Below the pieces are notes generated by a model. That model ran no database searches, had not been told where the DNA came from, and worked only from the letters and a program-made list of their open reading frames with translations. A stretch of DNA of 64,000 nt, from NCBI GenBank assembly GCA_031291725.1, contig JARLIM010000003.1, forward strand, positions 22,796-86,795, written 5' to 3'. Below, in pieces: positions 1 through 9,138 of this stretch; position 1 is the first letter of the stretch; the number at the start of each line of letters is the position of its first letter. Made by a program: the position numbers and the translations under genes. The stretch is from Acetobacteraceae bacterium. Its GTDB lineage: Bacteria > Pseudomonadota > Alphaproteobacteria > Acetobacterales > Acetobacteraceae.

Positions 1-1112
1 AATTGCTGGCCGCCAATCCAGACCGCTACCGCGTCCGCGCCCTGGTGGCAGGCAAGAACACCAAGCTGCTGGCCGAGCAGGCGATGGCCCTGCATGCGGA
101 AATCGCCGTGGTGGCCGATGAGACGCGCCATGCCGACCTCGCCGCCGCCCTCGCCGGCACCGGCATCGAAGTCGCCTCCGGGCGGGCGGCCATGATCGAG
201 GCGGCGTCGCGCACGGCCGATTGGACGATGTGCGCCATCATGGGGGCCGCCGGTCTGCACCCCACGCTGGCCGCCATTCGGGGCGGTGGCGGGGTGGCGC
301 TGGCCAACAAGGAGGCGCTGGTCTGCGCGGGCGATGTGATGCTGCGCGCCGTCGCCGAGGCGAAGGCCACGCTGCTGCCGGTCGATAGCGAGCACAACGC
401 CATCTTCCAGGCGATGGCCGATGGCAATCATGGCGCGGTGGACAAGATCATCCTCACCGCCTCCGGTGGCCCGTTCCGCACCGCCAGCATCGACGAGATG
501 CGCGCCGCCACGCCGGAGAAGGCGCTCAAGCATCCGGTCTGGACGATGGGGGCCAAAATCTCCATCGATTCCGCCACCATGATGAACAAGGGCCTGGAGG
601 TGATCGAGGCCGCGCGGCTGTTCGGCCTGCCCTCCGAGCGGATCGACGTGCTGGTGCATCCGCAATCCACCGTGCATGGCCTGGTCTGCTATTCCGACGG
701 ATCGGTGCTCGCCCAACTTGGCAGCCCGGACATGCGGGTGCCGATCGCGCATGCCCTTGCCTGGCCGTCGCGCATTGCCACCAAAGCCCCCAAGCTCGAT
801 CTCGTCGCCCTGGGTCGGCTGGATTTTGCCGAACCCGACCCGATCCGCTTCCCCGCCCTGCGCCTCGCCCGTGCCGCGCTGATCGCCGGCGGGGGCGTGC
901 CCGCCCTGATGAGTGCCGCCAACGAGATCGCCGTGGAGGCGTTCCTGCAAAAACAGATCGGTTTCCTCGACATCGTGGATCTGGTGGCGCAGGTTATGGA
1001 CACGATGGGATACCGTGCCGCCGACAGCATTGAGGCCGTGATCGCCATCGATGAAGAAGCCCGCGCCAAGGCCCACGAATTTTGTCGCAAGCTCGCAGCC
1101 CCGGTGGCTTGA
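1..1112 (+). CDS. dxr: 1-deoxy-D-xylulose 5-phosphate reductoisomerase (5' truncated by window edge)
   Basis: Converts 1-deoxy-D-xylulose 5-phosphate to 2-C-methyl-D-erythritol 4-phosphate with NADPH in the cytoplasmic MEP isoprenoid pathway. The frame is open from the first base, so the N-terminal nucleotide-binding start lies outside the window. About 369 of the usual 390-400 residues are present. Visible family motifs are PVDSEHNAIFQ (metal and substrate site), TASGGPF, ISIDSATMMNKG, and the HPQS segment. The C-terminal helical domain is complete. It lies 43 bp upstream of rseP on the same strand, the usual pairing in proteobacteria. The identification is certain; only the start is unknown. 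Confidence 0.97.
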   Translation, partial: LLAANPDRYRVRALVAGKNTKLLAEQAMALHAEIAVVADETRHADLAAALAGTGIEVASGRAAMIEAASRTADWTMCAIMGAAGLHPTLAAIRGGGGVALANKEALVCAGDVMLRAVAEAKATLLPVDSEHNAIFQAMADGNHGAVDKIILTASGGPFRTASIDEMRAATPEKALKHPVWTMGAKISIDSATMMNKGLEVIEAARLFGLPSERIDVLVHPQSTVHGLVCYSDGSVLAQLGSPDMRVPIAHALAWPSRIATKAPKLDLVALGRLDFAEPDPIRFPALRLARAALIAGGGVPALMSAANEIAVEAFLQKQIGFLDIVDLVAQVMDTMGYRAADSIEAVIAIDEEARAKAHEFCRKLAAPVA

Positions 1113-1155
1113 TCCGCAACAGGACATTTTAACGCCGGGACACTCTCCCGCCTGA

Positions 1156-2271
1156 TTGGAATTCGACGTGCTGGAAATCTTGCCAAGCTTCCTTCGTATG
1201 CCGGTTGCCTTTGCCATTGTGCTGGGCATCCTGGTGTTCATTCACGAGCTTGGCCATTACCTGGCTGCCCGCTGGCGCGGTGTGCATGTTGAGGTGTTCT
1301 CCATCGGCTTCGGCAAGAAGCTGCTGAGCTGGCACGACCGCCATGACACCGAATGGCGTCTGTGCATCCTGCCGCTGGGTGGCTACGTGAAGATGCACGG
1401 CATGGAGCAGCCGGAGGACGCCACCCCGGAGGAGCGCGCCGCATGGCGGCCGGGGCAGACTTTCCACGAAAAGCCGGTGATCTCACGTATGATCGCGGTG
1501 GCTGCCGGTCCGATTGCCAATTTCGTCCTCGCAGCGGTGCTGTTCGCCGGTCTATTCGCCGTTGTCGGCCGTCAGGTGACGGAGCCGGTGGTGGGTACCG
1601 TCGTCACAGGCAGTGCGGCGGCCGGAGCGGGTTTGCAGAGCGGCGATCGCATTGTCAGCATCGGCGGCACGAAAATTGAAAAATTCGAGGATCTCCAGGC
1701 GGTGGTCAGCCGCAGCGCCGGTGTGCCGCTGGCGTTGACGCTGGAGCGGGATGGGACATCGCTGGATGTCTCCGTCACGCCGCGTACGCAGAATGGCAGT
1801 GGCATTCTGGGCATCACGCGCGGTGGCAAGCTCAGCTATGAGCCAATCTCCCTCGCTGCCGCCGTGCCTGCGGGTATCGAGCAGACTTGGCTGGTGGCCA
1901 CGCAAACACTGGCTGGCATTGGCGAGATGATCGCCGGTCAGCGCAGCACGGACGAGCTGGGCGGGCCACTGCGGATTGCGCAGCTTTCCGGTCAGGTGGC
2001 CGAATATGGCTTCAAATCGCTGGTCAATCTGATTGCCGTGCTGTCGGTCAATCTCGGCCTGTTGAACCTGTTCCCCATCCCGGTGCTGGATGGCGGGCAT
2101 TTGGTCTTCTTCCTGCTGGAAGGCCTGCGCGGCAAGCCGCTCTCCCCCAAGGCGCAGGAAATCGGCATGCGCGCCGGCTTCGCGTTGCTGATCGGATTGT
2201 TCGTCTTCGCAACCTGGAACGATTTGTCGCATTTCGGCCTGTTCAGCTGGCTGGCGAAGCTGGTGGGGTGA
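1156..2271 (+). CDS. rseP: RIP metalloprotease RseP (site-2 protease family)
   Basis: Inner-membrane zinc protease that cleaves transmembrane segments, classically anti-sigma factors and leftover signal peptides. The zinc site HELGH lies in the first membrane segment (about residues 30-34). One PDZ domain covers about residues 125-200, and the distal LDGGH motif about residue 310 lies in a later membrane segment. Length of 371 aa fits alphaproteobacterial RseP, which often has fewer PDZ repeats than the E. coli protein. The start is uncertain: TTG at 1156 or GTG at 1168 in the same frame. In many alphaproteobacteria bamA follows directly; here the next gene is convergent and unrelated. Confidence 0.95.
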   Translation: MEFDVLEILPSFLRMPVAFAIVLGILVFIHELGHYLAARWRGVHVEVFSIGFGKKLLSWHDRHDTEWRLCILPLGGYVKMHGMEQPEDATPEERAAWRPGQTFHEKPVISRMIAVAAGPIANFVLAAVLFAGLFAVVGRQVTEPVVGTVVTGSAAAGAGLQSGDRIVSIGGTKIEKFEDLQAVVSRSAGVPLALTLERDGTSLDVSVTPRTQNGSGILGITRGGKLSYEPISLAAAVPAGIEQTWLVATQTLAGIGEMIAGQRSTDELGGPLRIAQLSGQVAEYGFKSLVNLIAVLSVNLGLLNLFPIPVLDGGHLVFFLLEGLRGKPLSPKAQEIGMRAGFALLIGLFVFATWNDLSHFGLFSWLAKLVG

Positions 2272-2280
2272 TTGGGCGCA

Positions 2281-2301
2281 GGGCGGGTCAACGCCCCGCC
2301 C
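2281..2301. terminator. GC-rich hairpin between convergent genes
   Basis: A 7-bp perfect stem GGGCGGG/CCCGCCC encloses a 7-nt loop in the 32-bp gap between rseP and the convergent gamma-carbonic anhydrase gene. There is no clear T-run on either strand, so termination is inferred from position and structure only. Confidence 0.35.
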
Positions 2302-2303
2302 CT

Positions 2304-2834
2304 CTAACCAATCCGCTTCAACCCCGCCGCAAACCGCTTCCAGTTCTTCACATAGCCCGCCGCCCCCTGCTTGAGCTTGGCCTGCGTCGCCGCATCCACC
2401 TCGCGCACCGCCTTGGCCGGTGAGCCCACGATCAGCGAGCCGGGCGGGAATTCCTTGCCCTCTGTGACCAGCGCATTGGCGCCGACGATACAACCATCGC
2501 CGATCTTGGCGTTGTTGAGAATCGTCGCCCCCATGCCGATCAGCACGCCATTGCCAATCGTGCAGCCGTGCAGAATGGCGTGATGGCCGACGGTCACATC
2601 CTCGCCCACCGTCAGCGGCATCCCGGCATCCGTGTGCACCATCGCGCCATCTTGGATGTTCGAGCGGGCACCGATGGTCATCGGTGCATTGTCGCCGCGC
2701 AGCACGGCACCGAACCAGATGCCGACATCCTCGCCCAAAATCACATCGCCGATCACCTGCGCATCCGGCGCCACCCAATATTGACCCTCGCCCGGAAGCG
2801 TGGGGGCGATGCCGTCGAGTTCGTAGAGGGGCAT
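2304..2834 (-). CDS. gamma-carbonic anhydrase family protein (YrdA/CaiE type)
   Basis: A 176-aa left-handed beta-helix protein built from hexapeptide repeats (for example IGDVILGEDVGIWFGAVLRG, then VHTDAG and GHHAILHGC). The histidines at the expected zinc positions, in the VHTD and GHH segments, are present. This fits a trimeric metal-binding fold. Members of this family are often annotated as carbonic anhydrase/acetyltransferase, but many lack tested activity. ATG start with GGGAG about 8 nt upstream. It stands alone, convergent to rseP and downstream of the CoA-transferase gene on the same strand (63-bp gap). Physiological substrate unknown. Confidence 0.9.
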   Translation of the reverse strand: MPLYELDGIAPTLPGEGQYWVAPDAQVIGDVILGEDVGIWFGAVLRGDNAPMTIGARSNIQDGAMVHTDAGMPLTVGEDVTVGHHAILHGCTIGNGVLIGMGATILNNAKIGDGCIVGANALVTEGKEFPPGSLIVGSPAKAVREVDAATQAKLKQGAAGYVKNWKRFAAGLKRIG

Positions 2835-2897
2835 GGAATTCTCCCGATTTTTATCAATGATTGAACAACCTCAAGCACGACAGCCGCTTGCAGGCAA

Positions 2898-4145
2898 TCA
2901 CCCACCCGCCACCGTCATGGCACCGGCGACAAGCAGCGCCTCAATCTCCGCCGCATCCCAGCCAGCTTCGCGCAGAATCTCCACGCCATGCTCGCCCGGC
3001 CTGGGCGGCTGACGGCGCAGCTTGGGGCGACCCGATGGCAGCGAGACCGGCAAATTCGGCAACCCGGCCCTCGGCTGATGCGCCACACCGCCGGGTGCGC
3101 CCTCGGCAGAGGCGAGATCGGTGTCGAGCAGCCCGTCCGAGGCCAGCAAATGCGGGTCGGTCAGCAGATCGGCCGGTCGCGCGATCGGCGCGAATGGCAG
3201 CCCGAGTTGCTCGCAGCGCGCCATCAGCGCGGCTTTCGGCAAATGCCGGAACACCTCGGCGATGCGCGGCAGATAGCGCGTGCGATCTGTCACCCGCAGC
3301 GCCTGGGTGGCCAATTCCGGCCGCTCCAGCAAATCCTCCATCCCGAATGCCGCACAGAAGCCGCGCCACTGCGTCTCGGTCACCACGCCCACGAACACTT
3401 GCTGCCCCGCATCGGCACTGTCGAACACATCATAGACCGACCAGGGCTTGACCATGCGTGGATCAGCGAAGGATGGCGGATCGCGCCCGATGATCGCAGC
3501 GCCTGCCATATGCGGCCCCATCAGCAGCGCGTTCGTCTCGAACAGGCCAGACTGCACCACGCCGCCAATCCCGGTGATCTCACGCTCACGCAAAGCGGCC
3601 AGAATGGCGATGGCGGCGAACATGCCGCCCAGGATATCGTTGATCGACGCCCCTGCCCGCATCGGCTGGCCGGGCGGGCCGGTCATGTAGGCCAGACCGC
3701 CCATCATCTGCACCACCTCATCGAGCGCCGCGCGATGTTCATAGGGGCCGGGCAGGAAGCCCTTGCAGGAGCAATAGACCAACTTCGGATTGGCCTGGGT
3801 CAGCGCCTGTGCGCCAAGGCCGAGCTTGTCCATCGCGCCGGGGCGGAAATTCTCCAGCACCACATCGGCAGAGGCGACGAGCTTGAGCACCAGCGCCCGT
3901 CCGCTCTCGGATGTCAGATCGACACACAGGCTGCGTTTGTTGCGGTTGAAACTGGGGAAGAAGCCAATCGCCGCCCCGGTCAGCCTGCGCGTGTTGTCGC
4001 CATCCGGGCCGGGCTCGATCTTGACCACATCGGCGCCGAGATCGGCCAACACCATGCCGCAACTCGGCCCCATCACCATATGGGTGAATTCCAGCACGCG
4101 CACACCGGTCAGCGGGCCGGCGTGCAAGGATGTCGAATCTGTCAC
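2898..4145 (-). CDS. CaiB/BaiF CoA-transferase family protein
   Basis: Class III CoA-transferase of 415 aa that moves CoA between carboxylic acids. The N-terminus GVRVLEFTHMVMGPSCG and the ENFRPGAMDKLGLG segment are family hallmarks. The catalytic aspartate is probably D142 in AALDEVVQMMGG, where the enzyme forms an aspartyl-CoA thioester. GTG start at 4145 preceded by GGAGG with good spacing. The gene faces away from dctA across a 148-bp shared promoter region. A dicarboxylate importer next to a CoA-transferase would suit organic-acid activation, but the acid cannot be read from the sequence. Confidence 0.92.
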   Translation of the reverse strand: MTDSTSLHAGPLTGVRVLEFTHMVMGPSCGMVLADLGADVVKIEPGPDGDNTRRLTGAAIGFFPSFNRNKRSLCVDLTSESGRALVLKLVASADVVLENFRPGAMDKLGLGAQALTQANPKLVYCSCKGFLPGPYEHRAALDEVVQMMGGLAYMTGPPGQPMRAGASINDILGGMFAAIAILAALREREITGIGGVVQSGLFETNALLMGPHMAGAAIIGRDPPSFADPRMVKPWSVYDVFDSADAGQQVFVGVVTETQWRGFCAAFGMEDLLERPELATQALRVTDRTRYLPRIAEVFRHLPKAALMARCEQLGLPFAPIARPADLLTDPHLLASDGLLDTDLASAEGAPGGVAHQPRAGLPNLPVSLPSGRPKLRRQPPRPGEHGVEILREAGWDAAEIEALLVAGAMTVAGG

Positions 4146-4293
4146 AAGCGGTCCTCCTGACGATATGGGACGACACGACTATAGCCATTGCCAATAGCGC
4201 GCATGACATTCCCCCCCTGCGCAAGCAAGGCTGCGTCGGCTAGTCTCGACGAAAGTGACAAAGCGCCGGATCGCGCGAGGGAGGGAATTGGCC

Positions 4294-5553
4294 ATGAAAA
4301 CTGCTTGGTATCGCCAGCTTTACGGCCAGGTGTTGATCGCAACCGTGCTGGGTATCAGCTTCGGGCATTTCTTTCCGCATCCGGGCGCCGCGCTGAAACC
4401 GCTGGGCGATGCGTTCATTCAGCTGATCCGCATGGTCATCGGTCCCATCATTTTCTGCACCGTGGTGCATGGCGTGGCGAAGATGGGCGATATGCGGCGG
4501 GTGGGCCGGGTGGCGATCAAGGCGATTGTCTATTTCGAGGTGATCACCACCTTGGCGTTGATTGTCGCGCTGACGGTGGTGATGCTGTGGAAACCCGGCC
4601 TGGGCATGCATATCGATCCAAGCAAGATCGACGCTTCCTCCATCAAATCCTACACCGCCGCCACCCAGCATCTGACGCCGGTTGAGTTCCTGATGCACAT
4701 CATCCCGGCCTCTGCGGTGGGGGCATTCGCCAATGGCGACATCATGCAGGTGCTGTTCTTCTCGGTGCTGTTCGCCTTCGGGTTGGTGATGGTGGGCGAT
4801 GTCGGCAAGCCGGTGATCGCTGTCATCGACGGCGTCAGTTCCGTGCTGTTCAAGATCGTCGGCATCATCATGAAGGCCGCCCCCATCGCCTCATTCGGCG
4901 CGATGGCCTTCACCGTGGGGGCGTTCGGCACGGCGGCCTTGCTGTCGCTGGGCGAATTGCTGGCCGAGTTCTGGATTGCCTGCGCGATCTTCAACCTCGT
5001 CGTGCTCGGCATGGTGGCGCGGATGGCCGGGTTCTCGGTGCTGAAGTTGATCTTCTATCTGCGTGAGGAATTGCTGGTCATCCTGGCCACCACCTCATCG
5101 GAAACCGTGCTGCCGCAGCTGATGCGCAAGCTGGAGCTGGCGGGCTGCGAGGAATCGGTGGTGGGTCTGGTTGTGCCGACCGGCTATTCCTTCAATCTCG
5201 ATGGCACCTGCCTCTATCTGGCCACCACCGCCGTTTTCCTGGCGCAGGCGACCGACACGCATCTGGATTGGGGCCAATTGCTGACCCTGTTGGCCGTATT
5301 GCTGCTCACCTCCAAGGGCGCTGCCGGCATTGCCGGTGCCGCCTTCGTGGTGCTGGCCGCCACCCTGTCCACCATGCAGACCATCCCGGTTGCCTCCATC
5401 GCACTGGTGCTGGGCATTCACCGCTTCATGTCGATGGCGATGACCTTCACCAACGTGGTCGGCAACGGGGTGGCGACGATTGTGGTCTCGCGCTGGGAAG
5501 GCGGGCTGGACCGCACCCGACTGGCTGCGGTGCTGGATCGCCGGGTCGGCTGA
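4294..5553 (+). CDS. dctA: C4-dicarboxylate/cation symporter (DAACS family)
   Basis: Multi-span inner-membrane carrier of 419 aa importing succinate, fumarate, malate or similar acids with cations. It shows TTSSETVLPQL in the first re-entrant loop, PTGYSFNLDGT in the conserved membrane segment, and NVVGNGVATIVVSRWEG near the C-terminus, the pattern typical of DctA rather than GltP. ATG at 4294 is preceded by GAGGGA about 9 nt upstream; an upstream extension in the same frame lacks a ribosome site. No dctBD two-component pair is nearby. A hairpin with a T-rich tail follows the stop. Confidence 0.94.
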   Translation: MKTAWYRQLYGQVLIATVLGISFGHFFPHPGAALKPLGDAFIQLIRMVIGPIIFCTVVHGVAKMGDMRRVGRVAIKAIVYFEVITTLALIVALTVVMLWKPGLGMHIDPSKIDASSIKSYTAATQHLTPVEFLMHIIPASAVGAFANGDIMQVLFFSVLFAFGLVMVGDVGKPVIAVIDGVSSVLFKIVGIIMKAAPIASFGAMAFTVGAFGTAALLSLGELLAEFWIACAIFNLVVLGMVARMAGFSVLKLIFYLREELLVILATTSSETVLPQLMRKLELAGCEESVVGLVVPTGYSFNLDGTCLYLATTAVFLAQATDTHLDWGQLLTLLAVLLLTSKGAAGIAGAAFVVLAATLSTMQTIPVASIALVLGIHRFMSMAMTFTNVVGNGVATIVVSRWEGGLDRTRLAAVLDRRVG

Positions 5554-5563
5554 ACCTGCGGCG

Positions 5564-5598
5564 CTGGGCTTTCAGTTCAGGAAGCCCAGCCCGTATTT
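5564..5598 (+). terminator. Rho-independent terminator of dctA
   Basis: An 8-bp perfect stem CTGGGCTT/AAGCCCAG (5564-5571 with 5582-5589) has a 10-nt loop and is followed by CCCGTATTTT. It begins 11 bp after the dctA stop and overlaps the 3' end of the convergent gene. Confidence 0.55.
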
Positions 5599-6693
5599 TG
5601 TCTCCAGAATGGCCTTGGCTGCCTTGTCATCGGGGTCGCGCGCCAGAATTTCACTGGCAATTGCCTTGGCGAGCGGGCCGACATCGGCGGCAAAGACCAC
5701 TTCGCCGAGATTTTTCCATTGCTGCGGCGAGACTTCCGCCTTCAGACTGTCAAAAATCACCGCCACCATCTGATGCGCCGCTTCAATCATGCCCGATTGA
5801 TAGAGCGTCCGAATCAGAAAAATCGTCGATTCGATGCTATGCTGATCCATCTCATATTGGCGCTGAGCAAAGCGCAGGGCAAATTTTGATCGTGGGAAAC
5901 TATGTAACGTCAAAATAGTGATGTAGCGGTAATGCAAAGAATCAATATTTTTAGCCCGCAGGGAGCGCCATATATTAAACATCAAGCGTAATTTTTTCTT
6001 ACCTCCGCTCAGCGCCCACAAATATCGCAACAAACAGTCCTGCCGTCGACCTGATACATCGACGGCACGCTTCAGTACCAACCGCCCATAATAGTTATAT
6101 TTTTTATAAAAAAACATATCAGATATACTGTTCAAAATTGATATATTTTGTGATTCTTGAGCGTATTTTTTAAGATATTTTATAGTTTCGGGTAAAATAC
6201 CGCCTTCTTTGCTTTGAGCCCGCAATTCCGCTTCAGTGAACCTGAATGTCAGTTCCGCATCACCAGAAGACGCAGAGCGAAGCTTCTGATAGATATCGCG
6301 CGCCGCCCCAAAATTCGTCATTTTGAAATATATATCTGCGATCTTTCTCAGACAAACATGGTTATCATAAAAAGACTCTTTCATCACATTCAATATATTA
6401 GATGCTTTCCCCGGTAGTTTTTTCTCTAAATATTGATCAATTGCCAAAAATCCAATTCTAATCTTCTCGGCATCATCGCCAAGCTGAACCCAAATTTTAT
6501 CAATGATATCCGGGCGCTTCATCTGCGCGGCGAGATCGATGATCTGGCTGGCATAAGGCAGCGCCTGCGGAGAGCCGGCAATCCTATCCAATGCGCTGGC
6601 GGCATCCTCTGCCTGCCCGCCGGCCATCAGTCCCTGAACCGCAGGCAGAACCTCGGCGATCTTGGGATCCACATCGGAAATATTATTCGACAC
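5572..6693 (-). CDS. Helical-repeat (TPR-like) protein of unknown function
   Basis: A 373-aa protein with no signal peptide or membrane segment. It is made of paired helices typical of tetratricopeptide-like repeats (for example LRKIADIYFKMTNFGAARDIY near residue 115 and TIFLIRTLYQSGMIEAAHQM near residue 290). Its middle part (about 5900-6450) is clearly richer in A+T and in lysine, tyrosine and isoleucine codons than the surrounding genes, which suggests horizontal acquisition. It ends 3 bp after the start-side neighbour, the GT90 gene, so the two form one transcript. A scaffold or regulator for a glycan-modifying enzyme is a guess. Confidence 0.75.
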   Translation of the reverse strand: MSNNISDVDPKIAEVLPAVQGLMAGGQAEDAASALDRIAGSPQALPYASQIIDLAAQMKRPDIIDKIWVQLGDDAEKIRIGFLAIDQYLEKKLPGKASNILNVMKESFYDNHVCLRKIADIYFKMTNFGAARDIYQKLRSASSGDAELTFRFTEAELRAQSKEGGILPETIKYLKKYAQESQNISILNSISDMFFYKKYNYYGRLVLKRAVDVSGRRQDCLLRYLWALSGGKKKLRLMFNIWRSLRAKNIDSLHYRYITILTLHSFPRSKFALRFAQRQYEMDQHSIESTIFLIRTLYQSGMIEAAHQMVAVIFDSLKAEVSPQQWKNLGEVVFAADVGPLAKAIASEILARDPDDKAAKAILETKYGLGFLN

Positions 6694-6696
6694 TGT

Positions 6697-8316
6697 CTAC
6701 TCCGCCAGCAATGCGCCCAGTGTAGCCGTTTTGAAGCTCTCCCAGGTTGAAATCACCCGCCGGGAAAACGAGATCGCATGGCCGTTGTCGGCACACGCGA
6801 AATTGCCGGACATCGCCAACGCATAACTCCCCGGACGGGTGGGCTGATGGCCGTCGAACATCATGAAATACGCCTCACGTCCCACCGGTGGTGACGCTGC
6901 CAGCACCGCCGCGCCATCATTGCGGATGCGCGTGACATATTGACCATCGCACGTACGCAAAACCGCCCCCTCCGGGCGACGCTCCAAGCTCAATGGCAGA
7001 TAGGCAGACTCGGCAATGATCTCTTCCACCGGCACATGCACAATCCAATTGGACTGGCGATTGAAGCACAGCACCGAACCGTGACAGGTGAACACCACCT
7101 GCTGCGACGCACCGATGCGCGCGCGTGCCATCTGCAACATCGCCGAATGTGCGCGAAAGGCCGCGGCGACAGTCTCCATCGCGGTTTCCAGTTCGGCGTC
7201 ATATTCAATCGCATAGCCAAGTGCCCGCGCATTTTCTCCAATCTGACGCGCTTGGTCATCATGCGCGCGCAACCATTCAATGCGCTGACGCAGATCCGAC
7301 AGGTCGCGCGCCACCGGCACGTAATGCTCCCAGGGCTTCAGCCGATCATAATACCATTGCCGATAATTCAACGGCGACTCAACCTTCAGAATAGCGCTGC
7401 CCGACAACAGCCGTTCGAACAAACCGCCCCAGGCATTCGTATTGCCGTCCACATCGATCAAATATTTGAACATGTGCAGATTGGCCGACGAGAAGTAATC
7501 CCGCATCAACCCACTCTGCCGCAGTTCATCGGCAATCGGGGGCGGAAGTTGAACGATTTTCGTCAAGCCTGCGTCGAGAAGATCCGGCGCATGCCTGGAC
7601 ATCTCGCACAACCGAATGCGCTGCAACGCGCGCCAATCCTGCCCCGGCGGAATCTGTCCCGTCGTCGCGCCCCGCCAGAACGCCAAGCCGCGACGCCGCT
7701 CCCAGGGCGTGCTTGCCTGCGCCAATTGCCGCTTCAGATCCCGATATCCCTGCGATGGCAGAAACACATTGTCCGGCAACAGGAAAAAATCCGGGCGATG
7801 AGCGCAAAAGGTCAAGCCCGACACCACACCTGCATCCCACTGATTCAGAAAGGCCTGACCAACGCCAACCTTGGGAGAGCTGGCAATTTTTGCCAGCAGT
7901 GGCAGCATATAGAACAGCCACGCCACTTGTGATGGCAGATTTTCAAAGTCTCGGATTTTGTCGCTCAAAACCAACGCCACATGATTTTGAGTCATTTTCC
8001 GCAACACAACAATAAATGGCTGCGTAATTTCATCAATAAACGAAACAGAAATTCGCCCCAAAATGCGGATTTGTTCGGTTAGAATTTTTGAAGAGACAGC
8101 CTCGCTTCCAATAAAAATCGACACTTCAAGCAAAATTCGAACGTGCATCGATGCAAAATTTTGATCAAGTGTATATAAATACTCACTTAGAACAGATTCT
8201 GCCGTCTTTCGATCGCCGCTTTGTGCCAAATGGCAAATATGCCGTAACGTTTCTTTGAGAAAATTCGAGGCCGGATGAGGATCTTGTATTTTTTCAATTT
8301 GCTCAAAAACACTCAT
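6697..8316 (-). CDS. Family-90 glycosyltransferase (CAP10-like) with extra N- and C-terminal regions
   Basis: A 539-aa protein. The central part (about residues 190-390) carries GT90/CAP10 features: FWRGATTGQ, an acidic helix with RIRLCEMSR, KYLIDVDGNTNAWGGLF, LKVESP, a WYYDRLKPWEHYVPV segment and the DLSDLRQRIEWL motif. GT90 members add xylose or similar sugars to proteins or surface glycans. The first 180 residues are helical and match no domain I recognise. The last 110 residues look beta-rich and are also unassigned. ATG at 8316 is preferred; an in-frame GTG lies six bases upstream. Cotranscribed with the TPR-like gene. The acceptor is unknown; surface polysaccharide is plausible. Confidence 0.8.
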   Translation of the reverse strand: MSVFEQIEKIQDPHPASNFLKETLRHICHLAQSGDRKTAESVLSEYLYTLDQNFASMHVRILLEVSIFIGSEAVSSKILTEQIRILGRISVSFIDEITQPFIVVLRKMTQNHVALVLSDKIRDFENLPSQVAWLFYMLPLLAKIASSPKVGVGQAFLNQWDAGVVSGLTFCAHRPDFFLLPDNVFLPSQGYRDLKRQLAQASTPWERRRGLAFWRGATTGQIPPGQDWRALQRIRLCEMSRHAPDLLDAGLTKIVQLPPPIADELRQSGLMRDYFSSANLHMFKYLIDVDGNTNAWGGLFERLLSGSAILKVESPLNYRQWYYDRLKPWEHYVPVARDLSDLRQRIEWLRAHDDQARQIGENARALGYAIEYDAELETAMETVAAAFRAHSAMLQMARARIGASQQVVFTCHGSVLCFNRQSNWIVHVPVEEIIAESAYLPLSLERRPEGAVLRTCDGQYVTRIRNDGAAVLAASPPVGREAYFMMFDGHQPTRPGSYALAMSGNFACADNGHAISFSRRVISTWESFKTATLGALLAE

Positions 8317-8528
8317 CGGCACACCAGAATTTATAAAAACCGATCCAAATCGATCAACAAAGCCAACCAGCAGCCCGGTTGCCAGACTGCACGATCACCA
8401 AATTTTTGGAAAGCGCCGGGTCGCAACGCAGTTGCCTCAGCCATCATTCAGTTGAACCACATGGCGAAACTCGCTAGCTAAACCCCGGCCTCATGGCCAT
8501 CTGACGTCAATGGAAGAGGCAGACCGGG
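8317..8528. promoter_or_regulatory. Divergent intergenic region
   Basis: About 210 bp separates the GT90 gene (minus strand) from the small gene at 8529 (plus strand), so promoters for both must lie here. The half near the GT90 gene is AT-rich. I see no convincing -35/-10 pair or repeat. Confidence 0.4.
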
Positions 8529-9062
8529 TTGGAAATCACTAAGCGACCACCGGAATTCGGCTTCAGCCCCGTCACCGATGACGCGCTGTCTGATTACGAC
8601 GCGGTGATGGGCTATGAGGTTTTCCTCGGCCGACACCCCGAAAATGCCGAGACCATCAACTACCACAAATCCCTCGGCGTCTCGGGCATGCTGGCGCGGT
8701 TCATGAACGGCGAGGAATTCGCCGATAAGGTTATCACCCCATTGCGCACGGGCAAGCCGTTGTGGCGTGGGGATCGGCGACACAAGCCGGCGGAGAATGT
8801 GGTGGCCTGGGTGGTGGAATGCGCGGCCCTGTCTGCCGAAGAGGCCGTCAATCTGGCCGCAGCCGCCAATTGGACGGAGTTTTATCGTGTGCTCCTGGCC
8901 GCGCGCGGCGTGGCCGCCGGCACGGATGTGTTCGCCTCCGTCGCTTCCAATGAGCCAACGGACGATATCGGTGCCATCCTGACCAAGCTGCAACGCGCAC
9001 AGGCGCTGTTGGCCGAAATCGCCGAGGAGGTCGAAACCCTGCGCGCGGCCTCTGGCGCGTAA
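8529..9062 (+). CDS. Small conserved hypothetical protein with a glycosyltransferase-associated repeat motif
   Basis: A 177-aa protein. Residues 23-60 ([18 protein letters not shown], then [10 protein letters not shown]) resemble a short helical module I associate with glycosyltransferases and FkbM-type proteins (Y-x-x-x-L-G-R-x-P-E-N ... F-x-x-S-x-E-F). The rest is helical, ending in a probable coiled coil of about 30 residues. TTG start with GGAAGAGG about 10 nt upstream; no in-frame ATG lies between this site and the upstream stop at 8502. Its position next to the GT90 gene supports a glycan role. No function assigned. Confidence 0.65.
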   Translation: MEITKRPPEFGFSPVTDDALSDYDAVMGYEVFLGRHPENAETINYHKSLGVSGMLARFMNGEEFADKVITPLRTGKPLWRGDRRHKPAENVVAWVVECAALSAEEAVNLAAAANWTEFYRVLLAARGVAAGTDVFASVASNEPTDDIGAILTKLQRAQALLAEIAEEVETLRAASGA

Positions 9063-9138
9063 CCGGCCAAGCCATTGCCGATCTGCCGCCCCTCGGCTAG
9101 ACCCTCGGCTCCCACCCTCAGCCTGTGAGCCCGCCCTT

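Noticed and set aside
1552..2778. A 408-codon minus-strand frame across rseP and the gamma-carbonic anhydrase gene
   Set aside because: It spans two better-supported genes on different strands and has no domain signature.
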